This document shows positions 34,517 through 45,642 of a stretch of 64,000 nucleotides of DNA, one piece after another. The stretch lies in NCBI GenBank assembly GCA_963580455.1, contig OY756960.1:5704001-5768000 (forward strand), in the 5' to 3' direction. The number at the start of each line of letters is the position of its first letter. Position 1 is the first letter of the stretch. Under the pieces are notes generated by a model. The model was not told where the DNA came from and did no database searches. It saw nothing but the letters and a program-made list of their open reading frames with translations. The position numbers and the translations under genes are program-made. Source of the stretch: Euonymus europaeus. Lineage: Eukaryota; Streptophyta; Magnoliopsida; Celastrales; Celastraceae.

Positions 34517-36119
34517 AACATATTTCCGTAATAAATTCCTAACTGAACCAAAAGCCTTCATCTTTATTTTCTTTGTCCATCAAGAAAAGCTGAACTGAGA
34601 TTTGGAACTAGTTTTCATTCTAAAAGAATGCATGATACCAGGATTCATATGTCTTGAGACTCAAATCTCACTACATCATGATGATGATTCCTTGTGAAAG
34701 TCCAGAGGACATTGAAGCATGATAATAGTCTCATGATGGTGAAAGCTTGACAGTTGAAATCATTTCTTTTAAAATATATTGGTTCACATTCACACTAATC
34801 TCATGAGTTATTAAAATATCACAGATATACGTGAAAGGTACGCACTGGAATGACTCGAAGGATGCTTCTGTTAACAGAGCACACGACACCAGATTTAATC
34901 ATTTAATCTAATTTTTAACACATATCAATCCAAATCTTTACCTTCAAGATCTGTCTTGTTTGATCTTGGTTAAAATTGTACAATGATCGGGTAATTGCGA
35001 ACGACTTCTTATTCTCCGTTCACGAACAGCATAACAACTCTTGATTACGAACTATATAGCTACTTTGATCTTTCTGTTGAATCTTTGTCATGATTGGATC
35101 ACAAACTTAGCATTGGAAGTCTTCTACTGTGTGACCTCGATTTAGGAACTCTACCTGAGGTGGGAAAGAGGCTACCTAGGGTTTTCGTTTTTAAGAGAGA
35201 AAATATCTCAATGCCAAAAACGTGTGTCTAACCTTAAACTTCTTGGGTTCTTTATACCAAATAGAAAATTCAGACTAACAATATCCACTTTTCTTCTTTT
35301 GGTAAATTACAATTCACTCCACTAAAAAATTACAATGATCTCAAAACATATTTCAAGCTATATATTAAATGCTTATTCACTCCCCATGTTAAGAGAAAAC
35401 TGATACCTAATTTATAAATAAAAATACTGACAATTTAATTCATAAATCATACACCTCAAGACTTACACTTAACTTATTTATTATGATGGATAAATTTATC
35501 CACCTGCAAGGTTTGATACGATAAAAAAAAATAAGCTTTCTCGAGGGGTATCTTCAATAAACATTATTCCCCATCAATGCATAGTCACTGAGTTCAGTCG
35601 CTCATAAATGAGTCTCTCTTTTGTGACTCAAAAAAATGTCCAGTGCATAATCATTTCTAGTATTTATATCAGGATTAAGAGTATAAACACTCATAATAAT
35701 TATGAAGAGTTTGTTTTATATAATCAGTATAAAAAAACTTTCCCCAATTTGGTCCAGTTCAATACACATAAGCATACTAGCACATGGAGTCAGAACTATA
35801 CAGTTCCCTTAGTCAAAATAAACATATTTAATCATGTGCTACAATCATACCGATGGCTTTCCAAACTCCATCTTAGGTTGTGAAATAAAATAAACTAAAA
35901 ATAATAATAATAATAATAATATAGGCTCAAGGCTCATAGTATTAAGTATTATAGTATTAGATAAGAGATAGATAGATATAGGTATAGATTAGATGAGAAC
36001 ACACCGTTTTGTATATCAATTTAAATTGTCATTTGTTTCAAAAAAATGTAAAACGCACTATTTTTGTTCATTTTATTTAATAAAATATTAATTAAAATTT
36101 TGATATTAATAGTAAAATT
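34517..36119. other. AT-rich non-coding stretch
   Basis: No gene seen. 34980-35240 has a look of LTR sequence (GGCTACCTAGGGTTTTCG next to CT-rich leader) but no partner is present. A run of AAT repeats lies at about 35898-35921 and a GATA-type run at 35965-35985. Confidence 0.35.
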
Positions 36120-36405
36120 ATATCAAAAAATATGTGATACATATTATTTCTGTCACAAATATATCATATTTTGTTGATAGACAAAAGTTCTATCACAAAT
36201 CTATCACAAGACTATCAACCATTTATGATAGACAAAAGTTCTATCACAAAACTATTATCTATTCATGATAGACAAACAATTTCATCACAAATCTATCATT
36301 AAATCTCTTATATATCATTTTTCTATCACAAATCTATCATTATTTTATGATACAACTAATTTCTATCATAAATGCTCTATCATCTATTTCTATTTTCTTG
36401 TAGTT
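36120..36405. mobile_element. CACTA-type transposon terminus with sub-terminal repeats
   Basis: At 36392-36405 the plus strand reads ATTTTCTTGTAGTT, which on the minus strand is AACTACAAGAAAAT and differs by one base from the CACTACAAGAAAAT end of plant En/Spm (CACTA) elements. Inward lie at least six copies of a CTATCACAAATCTATCA-type motif and its reverse complement, as expected for sub-terminal transposase binding sites. No transposase is present and the other end is not identified. It interrupts the integrase of a minus-strand copia relic. Confidence 0.65.
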
Positions 36406-37480
36406 AATAAGAGTGATAAAATATTTATTTCCTCCACAAGTTAAAACACCCTCAAATTCACATAAATCAGTGTGAATTAAATCAAGCAATTTGGTAGTTT
36501 TTGCAACACTTTTATGAGGTCATTTTGTAATCTTAGCTTGACTAAAAATTTCACATTTTTCAAAATTGTTTATCATCTTGGGCAATAATCCTAAACTACT
36601 CATGATTCCCATATATCTATTATTAATATAACATAAGCAAGCATGCCACAAATTAGGTTGAGACATCATGTAAACTGAAGCGGATGCTTCATTATCATCA
36701 ACATTTACTTTAAACATTCCTTCACATGCATATCCTTTGCCAACAAAAATTCCCTTCTTAAGATTACATATTGATCAAACTCAAAAGTTCATTTGAAGCC
36801 GACTTTGTTGAGCATGAAGCATGACATCAAATTCTTCCTCATTAATGGCATGTATAGCACATCTTTGAGGGTAAGCATGCATCCAGATGTAAATTTCAGC
36901 TCAACATCTCCACTCCCAAGTACTTTGACCTTTCTAGAGTCACTGAGCACTATCGACCTTTCCTCTTGGTGAGGAGAGTACTGCTTTAACCATTCTTTGT
37001 CAACCCAGACGTGCATGTTTGCTTCCACACTTTGCACCGTATATATGCCCATAATCATAGCTATAAAAGGCTCTTCAGCCACATAAGCTTGCAGAGCAGC
37101 TTTACGTTTCCAAAATCTTTAAAATGCCCAATTTTACTATAGACAAAGCATCCATCATCTTGATTTTGTGAGGGTGGTCTCGGGTTTCTCTTACCGTGAG
37201 GTTTGGTTTATTGCTTCATCGAATTTCTATTAGGCTTCAATTTTTTCATGTAATCATTTAAAAACTTAGGATTTGCAGAAACGAAGTTTACCTTAGTAGC
37301 GGAATCGTTGATGCTTTTACTGTTGTCTTCTTGTGATATTTTGGCATCTTGACTCCTTGCCTCCTCCTCTACTGAATGACGAGTTATCAACTCCTCAAGG
37401 GTCAAATCCTTTTGCTTGTAGCATAGCTGCCTTTTATGTCCTTCCAGCTTAGTGGCAACTTCTCAATTTTCCCCAACTCG
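36404..37480 (-). pseudogene. Truncated minus-strand copia gag-pol relic
   Basis: Reading from right to left: a gag tail (TLEELITRHSVEEEARSQDA, 37405-37208), a degraded zinc-knuckle region near 37150-37100, a protease region (GSGDVELKFTSGCMLTLKDV and LYMPLMRKNLMSCFMLNKVG, 37082-36789) in which the Asp-Ser-Gly active site has been lost, the pre-integrase block NLWHACLCYINNR (36717-36520), and the integrase start (LLDLIHTDLCEFEG, about 36490-36450). The remaining integrase, reverse transcriptase and RNase H are absent; the copy ends at the CACTA terminus. Confidence 0.75.
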
Positions 37481-37805
37481 TCATCATCCATCTCAGTGGT
37501 GGGATTCTTCTTAATAAGCACGTAGGCTACCTTGAGACCTAAACCAGTTCATCATGGAGCATGAACTAAAAGTCTTTTTTAGATTTATGGTACTAGTATA
37601 GCACAAGAAGGACACTATCTTAGTAGTGGAGAAGATGGATGCACATGTGATAGAATTTTGGGTGATTACAGTCATGACAGACATGGCACTTGATTCAGGA
37701 ATTCTCAACAGGTATATTGGGCAAAGAAGAGAGGAACACACATATACAACTAATCACACAAATTCAACCCAACGGCATAAACCTATTTTCTTTCAAGTTT
37801 TCTAG

Positions 37806-38232
37806 CCTTCAAGCATTCTAAGCTTTTGTTGCTTATATTCAGTTTTTGTTCTCGAAATCACACCTTTTTGTAATCATTTTTTCATCAATGAAATGTTTAT
37901 AATCAGGCATTTGATTCTAGTGAAATTTCAAGTGAAAGGCTCTCTAGTGGATCTAGAGTTTTTTGAAGATTCATAGTAAAATTATGAGTTACCCTTGTCT
38001 TCATACAATCATTTGATTAAAAGTCTGATTACAATTCTAGCCTTTTGTTGCTTACATTTAGTTTTTGTTCTTGAAATCACACTCTCTTGTAATCATTTAT
38101 TTCATCAATGAAATGTTTACAATCAAGCATTTCATTCTAGTGCAATTCCAAGTGAAATGTTCTCTAGTGGATAGAGTTCTTTGAAGATTCATAGTAAAAT
38201 TATGAGTTCCCCCTATTTTCATATAATCAAAC
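37806..38232. repeat. Tandem direct repeat of about 200 bp
   Basis: 37806-38010 and 38029-38232 match closely: TTTTGTTGCTTA..TTYAGTTTTTGTTCT, GAAATCACAC, TGTAATCATTT..TTCATCAATGAAATGTTTA, AGTGAAATTTCAAGTGAAAGGCTCTCTAGTGGAT and GAAGATTCATAGTAAAATTATGAGTT. The CTAGTGG..AGAGTT style recalls copia LTR ends; it lies on the 5' side of the minus-strand copia relic, so it may be a duplicated LTR end. Confidence 0.65.
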
Positions 38233-38239
38233 GGTATGA

Positions 38240-39041
38240 TTATAAGTTCACCCACATTACATATTTTGACACTTTGAGACTTACTGCAAGTCTCTGGCAT
38301 GCTTACAAAAGTCGTCTCATGACTAAAGGGTAGGATTGACCTTAATGCTAGATTGTAGACAAATAGAGGCAACAATAACCATCCAACCACCGTGGAGTTC
38401 AAGAAGAATAATCAATTTGTATTCCTCTTTTTTTGGATCAAAAGAAAGTAATTTATCTTGACATGTTTTAGTGGGTATTATCAAATTTATATATACATGA
38501 GCAGACATAGCTTTGCCTTGATGTAAAGTTTGGTATGATTGCTCTGTAGTAGCAGGTGGCACTTCATCCCTGAGAGGATCGTAAAGAAAGACATTTTGTT
38601 TTGCTACTTTTGGTTCGAAATAAAGAAAAACCCATAACCAATGTGGTTTGAGAGATACTCAAAGCAGCTAGAGATCCCGTAACAATTGGATTAATACGTA
38701 TTCACAAACTTTGTAAATGGATACTCACTTATGTTGATAGTGTAATTGAATTTGTCAGCTTTCAATAAGTAGACCTTTACAATGTCCCTTCGATGAGTCG
38801 AAGATTTAAGAAACACTAATTTAGATTCTTTCGAGACATAGCTAGTAAGATGAGTATTAGCAAAAGAAGTATCAATGATTTTGCACCAAAATTTACATAC
38901 TCGTTGACAACGCATAAGTATTTTTTTTGGTAATCTCAATAAAATGTCTCTCACTAACTCAATACGAAGGTAGGGGATCTCTTCACCAACGGACATAGGT
39001 TCTGATCTTGAAATCAATCCATTAGATTTATTTTTGGTCAT
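38240..39041 (-). pseudogene. F-box protein gene fragment
   Basis: The first frame (39041-38691, 116 residues) begins MTKNKSNGLISRSEPMSV and has an F-box core: LRIELVRDILLRLPKKILMR, CQRVCKFWCKIIDTSFANTH, then SKLVFLKSS. F-box proteins are the substrate adaptors of SCF ubiquitin ligases and bind SKP1 through this motif. A stop follows FTKFVNTY. Downstream, other frames show F-box-associated-like pieces (CQDKLLSFDPKKEEYKLIIL near 38460 and ICNVGELIIIPFDYMKIG near 38240), so the original gene ran further but is broken. A short truncated product of the first frame remains possible. Confidence 0.6.
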
Positions 39042-39063
39042 GTTTCTTTCTAGAAAATGCTCT

Positions 39064-40119
39064 GATGATCATGGTGATGGTGATGAAAATTTCTCCAAAA
39101 AATCTAAATTGATCCAATGAAAATTCAACCACAACAAGTTAAAATACATTAAAATGTGTACTTGATGATACCTCCGCTTATAGAGTCTGTATGATGAAGT
39201 ATTGGCGTCGACCCTAATAAAAGGAAATCAGTACTTGTGTGTGTATATTATTACAACATAATACACTTATATCATTACAAGCAGCGGGTGAAGACTTTTC
39301 TTGCGGTTGTGCATCCGCTAGTTATGAGATATCTTTACCTCCTATTTACTTGACCGTGGGTGCAATGAAAATAATCACAATTGTTTTAAATTTTCTATTT
39401 GTAGTTATGAAATCACAACTAATATTTAATCAAGAAAATGTAGGTACAATAATAAAAAAACTCGTAGTTTAAAAAAAATTATCGACGGTTAAGAAACCTC
39501 GACAAATTTTCAATTGTTGTTTTTCAACCACTGGTAAATATATATTGATTGCAAACTTAATTTTACTCAATTTGATACAGAGGTTGGCTCAGAGATTATA
39601 AGCTGGTGTATAAGCTGTTAAAATAAGCTAGTGTATAAGCTATCAAAATAAACTACTTTAAGCTGTGTACGTGTTTGGTTGTGTTAATTTGTTCATAGAG
39701 TAAAAGTTGTCAAATTACCAATAAGGGTATTTAAACAATTTTAATAATAATACATAACAAATAAGTTTAAAATTATAATAAAATGAGATTTCTAAAATAT
39801 TTAACATAAATATAACAATCTATGCGTCATATTTTAAAATTATCCACGAAAATTTTCAAAATAACACGGAAAATGTTAATGATTAATACATATTGAACAC
39901 TAATCTCAACACCTAAGAAGTCATACGATGAAAGTAAAACTACCCAGTTTCTATCCCTAATAATGCTCATAGTGCACTACGAAATAACGTGGCAGGAACA
40001 CATCATTACAAGAGGAACAGTTTATAAGAATTGCCCAGTAATAAGGAGGGGGCCACAGGGGAAACTTTTATGAGGGGTAATGGAAGAAAACATGCAAAGC
40101 GGTTTGAAAAAGCTCACAT
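39064..40119. repeat. Tandem segmental duplication, copy 1 (1.06 kb)
   Basis: Matches 40120-40294 plus 42401-43309 over its whole length with few differences, from the GGTGATGRTGATGAAAATTTCTCC start to the AAGCGGTTTGAAAAA..CACATGATGA end. It starts 22 bp upstream of the F-box ATG, so it includes that gene's promoter side. No convincing coding; a 77-residue plus-strand frame at 39239-39472 is present in both copies but is not recognised. Confidence 0.85.
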
Positions 40120-43100
40120 GATGATGGTGGTGGTGATGAAAATTTCTCCAAGAAATCTAAATTGATCCAATGAAAATTCAACCATAACAAGTTTAAATAC
40201 ATTAAAATGTGTACCTGATGATACCTCCTCTTATAGAGTCTCTATGATGAAGTATTGGCGTCAACCCTAATAAAAGGAAATCAGTACTTGTGTGCGTTGG
40301 ATCGAATGGCACCACAAGGGGGGTTGTGAATTGTGTACTTAATCAAAAATTAAGCTAAGTGATCACTTTTTAGACTCTTTGAATTTCACCCTAGCGGAAG
40401 CAAATGTGGACAAGTTTAATAAAAAATAGACCAATTAAATCAATCAACAAGCATGCAAGATAAGACAATCAGATTTAACAAGTATAACAATGGCACACCA
40501 AATAAGATTGAAATAGGCAGCAAAATCATATTTAACACAAGATTAATTCTAGCAACTTATATGACAATTTCAATGATAGATGATATGCTAAATGAAGTTG
40601 CTGGAAATTAAAGAGGGACAAGAGATTTAGAGTGGTTCGGCTTAACCCAAGCCTACATCCACTACCCAAGTTCCACTTGGGATTTTCAAACACTCCACTA
40701 GATGGTTTTACAAGGTCACCACCAACTTAGGGTTTCATCCAAGTTAACCCTAAACTTTTACACCATTGTGGTTTAAGCTCACCACAAACTCAAATCCAAA
40801 TACAACTCGGTTTAAGCTCATCGAAAACTCAATCTACCATACAAGTGGTTTTGGCTCACCACAAAACCCAAATCACAAATATAAACTTAGTTATGGCTCT
40901 TAACTAGCTGGGTATGAGATAAAGTTTTAAGATCAAGGAATGGCTCTTTGTAGCTGGATTTCTAAGTAAATAAGTTCAAGAAAGTTCTTTAGAAAAGATG
41001 GATATGTAATGAAAGGCTCAAACTCATATTTGAGATTTTTGGATGCTAGGTTTTGATATTCTTTAAAGAGTGGTGGAACTATGAAGATGCAACAAGATAA
41101 GGCTTAAATAATGAAATAGAGATGAAGAATTGTGTAACCAAGGAAATAACTCTTGAGAAAGTGTAGAGAAATGATCAAGAATGGCTCAAGAGGAACAATG
41201 AAACTTGGAGTTGGCTAGTTTTTGTAGAATCAGCTCTCAAAAGTCAATAATATATTCAAGGATGAAAGAATGAAGAATATTAGCTTGTAAGAATGAAGAA
41301 CACTTTTTTAGAGAGCTTTGAAGACGATAATCAGCCAAGTTAAGAGATGAGAGAGCTGAGGTGTATTTATAGTGAAGGAAGAATGATTTGGACCATTGGA
41401 TATGTGTGGAGATCAAGTCATGCATCTGGTCCATTGGATTAGAGTGATAGAATAGGAAAGATAATCAAATTGATAAAGAGAATATGTCTCACATGTTTTT
41501 AGGATGAGAAATAGGTTTGAGAAGGCTTGATTTGAGATATTATGTTTCCAGCTTTGATTTCGTTGAAAATCTCCCCTTCTTTTCATCCTTATTTGATTGG
41601 AAACTTGACATTTTCAAGCCTTCTTTATGATGCACGAATTTCTCCTCCATTTTCTTGGAACTTTACTTCCTTTGATGCACAAAGATCTCCTCCTCTTTCC
41701 TTCTTTGTTGATTGGAGTCTTTGGCCCTTTTTTATTTGGTATGGCTTGATTACTTGATTTTTTATTACCATCTTTGTTGTAGGTGTGAACATGTTCAGGA
41801 CAATCTCTTGTTTCCTTCTTTTGGTGTGATTCCTCCTTTCCATGTTGAAGCATCTCTCAAATTCAAAAAGATTTGACTTTCTTCATTTTGGCTCCACTTT
41901 TTGACTTGTCCCACCATGCCATGTCACATGCCAACTCAGCTGCCATGTCATCTTAACTATTTCCATAAATAGAATTCTCCATATTACTTCAAAAGTTTAC
42001 ATATATATAGTCTTTCCATTAATAGCTCCAATCTTCCCTACAACAATTCAAACACTAAAGAAAAGCTTTGTAAACCTTTTAGGCTTCATGCTTTTGTTAG
42101 TACTCATTAATAAGCTCATGTTATTTCCATAATCACATGATTCAAATGTATGTAATAAGTCAAAGATAAATAAACATGTATTTTTGAAACATTCAAAACA
42201 TGCATTCAACACTTCTTGCGTTGTTAGTCCATTATAGTTCAATAATCATATATCAATATAGCATAATTGAACTATTGAAATATAAGTCTTGAATTGACAA
42301 GCAATCCGGATAGGCATATACATGAAGGTTTCTCATTTACAAATAATAGATCAAACTTATTTAACCATGCATTTATAATCACTCAAATCGATATTCAACC
42401 GTGTATGTATATCATTACAACATAATACAATTATATCATTACAAGCAGCGGTTGAAGACTTTTGTTGCGGTTGTGCATCCGCTAATTATGAGATATCTTT
42501 ACCTCCTATTTACTTGACCGTGGGTGCAATCAAAATAATCACAGTTGTTTTGAATTTTTTTATATGTAGTTATGAAATCACAACTAATATTTAATAAAGA
42601 AAATGTATGTACAATAAAATAAAATAAAAACCCGTAGTTTTTAGAAAAGCATTATCGACGGTTACGAAACCTCGGCAAATTTTCAATTGTAGTTTTTCAA
42701 CCACTGGTAAATATATATTGATTGCAAACTTAATTTTACTCAATTTGGTACAGAGGTTGGCTCAGAAATTATAAGCCAGTGTATAAGTTGTTAAAATAAG
42801 TTAGTGTATAAGCTGTCAAAATAAGTTATTTTAAGCTGTATACGTGTTTGGTTGTGTTAATTTGTTCATAGAGTAAAAATTTTCAAATTACCAATAAGGA
42901 TATTTAAAGAATTTTAATAATAATACATAACAAATAAGTTTAAAATTATAATAAAATGAGATTTATAAAATATTTAACATAAATATAACAATCTATGCGT
43001 CATACTTTAAAATTATCCACGAAAATTTTCAAAATAACACGGGAAATGTTATACGATGACAGGAACACATCCTATTGAACACTAATCTCAACTCCTAAGA

Positions 43101-43309
43101 AGTCATACGATGAAAGTAAAACTGCCTAGCAATTCTATCCCTAATAATGCTCATAGTGCAGTACGAGATGACGTGGCAGGAACACATCATTACAAGAGGA
43201 ACAGTTTATAAGAATTGCCCAGTAATAAGGAGGGGGCCACAGGGGAAAATTTTATGAGGGGTAATGGAGGAAAACATGCAAAGCGGTTTGAAAAAAGTTC
43301 ACATGATGA
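40120..43309. repeat. Tandem segmental duplication, copy 2, interrupted
   Basis: The second copy, directly abutting copy 1. It is split at 40294/42401 by a 2.1-kb SIRE-like solo LTR. Small differences from copy 1 include an extra GATGACAGGAACACATCC near 43052. Confidence 0.85.
40295..42400 (-). mobile_element. SIRE-like copia solo LTR (2106 bp, minus orientation)
   Basis: Absent from the equivalent point of copy 1, which defines both edges. Flanks GTGTG (40290-40294) and GTGTA (42401-42405) are a decayed 5-bp target duplication. The ends CGTTGGATCG...TTCAACC look like TGTTGG.../...CAACA with transitions. On the minus strand it carries SIRE signatures (GGTAGTGGATGTAGGCTTGG, AAGCCGAACCACTCT, and a CAATTCACAACCCCCC end). 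No coding region; short frames such as 41542-41757 are unsupported. Confidence 0.75.
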
Positions 43310-44329
43310 CCGGTGAAATTTTGGGCGGTATACACCAATTTTTAAATCAGCCTTCATAGTCTGTTTGGTTTGACAAGCGGTGTATAACTTGTAACGCTAA
43401 TGTTAGACACTTACAACCTCTATACCAAACGATGCCTTATTGTGGCGATTTTATAACCGTAATTATATTTCAACCACGCTTTATCAAGTGCGGGTATAAT
43501 GAATATTTGATGATGAAATTAATATATTGCAATGAGAAAGCACTAGTGAAGTAATAAAACTGCACTTATACTTGCTTCTAGACAATCTCATTTTATGATG
43601 TAGAACCATGACTGCTTCTAATAAAACCTCAGCTATTGTTGAATTTTACAATGGGAAAAAGTCAATGTTAATTTTACAAATATATTTAATTTGGTAATTT
43701 GCTTCCTTACATAAGAAATCATATAATTATGTTTATTATTCTTTCACTAAAAAATCATATACCATATATCAAATCCTCCATAATCATCCAAAATCAAATA
43801 CTAAATATTAAATCCCTTAAAATCAAATAACTTATATAAAAAAAATTCAACATCCTTAACATTTATAGAAAAAGTTAACGACGCATTAAAATGTTGCACA
43901 TCATTAAGCAAGATGGAGTTTTGTGCGCTCTAATGGACGGAGATCATTAAATATGAATTGGTAAATATTTTTTGGCTTGGCCAATGAGTTTGTGCCACAT
44001 GTCTTCTCAAGATGTTCCCCATATTGACCCCCAATGGCTACTTTTGTCTTGTCCGCACTATGCTTTGTAATATGAGTAGAACTTCTATTTTACTTGTGAG
44101 TGGTCATGTGTTGCTGTTTGCTTATATACACACTTAGAATTTTAATTTTACCTTATGGACTTTTGTAAATACTCTCCACAAGACCTTTTGAGATAGATAG
44201 AAAGAGAGAGATTCAAAGATAGGAAGATGGAGGCAATATCTCTTCTTCTTGCATAAGGGGAAGTTTTTGTGCACCAGAAGCTTTATTTTAATGATATCTA
44301 TGTTTGATCGAAGTTGTATTTGGCTAGAA
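43310..44329. other. Non-coding stretch between duplication and repeat-like region
   Basis: No gene seen. The 43370-43440 part (CTGTTTGGTTTGACAAGCGG ... ATACCAAACGATGCC) pairs loosely as an inverted repeat, as in small DNA transposons, but no clean ends are visible. Confidence 0.35.
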
Positions 44330-44770
44330 GACTTTTGGCCAAGATGAGATGCATGGCTCGACTATGGTGCTCTCCCAATAGAGATTGATCGGCCAAAAGG
44401 GATGCTTATCTTGATTGGATCAATTGGTGAGTTCGTTTATAGGAAGGGGTGCATGGCTTGATTATGGAGTTTGGCCAATAGGGGTTTCTCATTAAAGATG
44501 GGTCATAGTCCTGGTTGAGTGTGTTTGGTCAGAAATGGATTACTTAGTCAAAAGGGATGCTTGGTTAAGATGGGTGTCCAGCCCAATTAAGTGTGTTAGA
44601 TAGGAATAGGGTTGCTTGGCCAAAAGGGGTTCTCGACCTGATTGGGTTTGTTCGTCTAGAAGAGAAGTTACTCAGGCAGTTGAAGTGCTTGATCTGATTG
44701 GGTGTGTACAACCAAAAAAGGCGGTGTGCGGCCCGAGTTTGCTTGATCAAAGATCCAAGTTTTTGTGGGT
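44330..44770. repeat. Degenerate short-period repeats (TTGGCCAAAAGGGRTGCTTG type)
   Basis: Blocks such as GGCCAAAAGGGATGCTT, GGCCAATAGGGGTTTC, GTCAAAAGGGATGCTTGG and GGCCAAAAGGGGTTCTCG recur about every 60-70 bp between GATTGGRT..GTGTTTG blocks. The units are diverged. No gene is supported; the 116-residue frame across 44616-44966 is repeat translation. Confidence 0.45.
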
Positions 44771-45418
44771 GCTAGAATTCTTTCTGGAGTTTCTACTAAT
44801 TAGCATTGCTTTGCACTTGGTAGAGCTCTTGGTTGTTGAAGGTTGGTGTTTCTCACCAAGATCGTTAGTCAACAAAATATGGAAACAAAATGCGGAAAAT
44901 AAATGGAAATCAAACACCAAGAATTTTACGAGGAAACCCAACCTGGGAAAAACCTCGAGTCTATGAGCGACTAACCTTGAGGAACAATCCACTAAAACAA
45001 ATCAGGAGTTACAACTCTATCTTTGAACTAAAGACATCGCTCATCCCTCTCATTCAGTGTTTTGCTTCAACCTCACTCAACCTAACTAGGTAGAGTCCAC
45101 TCTTGAATCGCTCAAGAATCTTTACACACAAGAAACTCACAAAAAATAATCTTCAATACAAAAATCCTCACTACAAATCACTTACTCACCACTCAAATTC
45201 TCACATGAAACAATGAAGTGTTTTTCTCTTGAGAAGTGTAAAAATCAAAGCTCCAATCTCTCAAATATATTTTCGGTGGTCACACAAAACTAGCTTGCAT
45301 GGCATATTTATGTCAAACGTGTGCCTTGTATAAATAGACTTCTTTTCACACAAGGAAGCTTATCACCTTATAGACTTCTTTTTTCACAAGGAAGTTTATC
45401 ATCTTATCACCTGAAAAG
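44771..45418. other. Old LTR-like sequence
   Basis: AAATCAAACACCAAGAATTTTACGAGGAAACCC and the following CTCGAGTCTATGAGCGAC are phrases common in plant LTRs. A 35-40 bp unit (TAGACTTCTTTTYTCACAAGGAAG) is duplicated at about 45340-45400. The Ale-like element is inserted at the right end, and related flank resumes at 50333. Confidence 0.4.
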
Positions 45419-45423
45419 AACAC
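45419..45423. repeat. Left target-site duplication AACAC
   Basis: Exact copy of 50328-50332 flanking the Ale-like copia element. Confidence 0.9.
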
Positions 45424-45642
45424 TGTTAAAGATGTAACATGAGCACTACGTTGCCGTTTTTATGTATGTATTAGTAGTGTGACAGCTGTACTTATATAAT
45501 TGGTCTACTTCTAGGGCTTCGTTCTAGAGTCTGTATATATAGTCTTGTATCATCATCTCTGGCTATTAAGCAAAGTAGGCAGCTCTTATGTGTGAGCTCT
45601 ACTGTCTCTGTATTTGCATTATTTAACTTGGTATCGGAGGGA

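Noticed and set aside
41542..41853. Overlapping frames of 71-79 residues
   Set aside because: They lie inside the SIRE-like solo LTR and overlap on both strands.
44616..44966. 116-residue frame with VCSSRR and PKKAVCGPSL
   Set aside because: It is translation of a degenerate repeat array with no family match.
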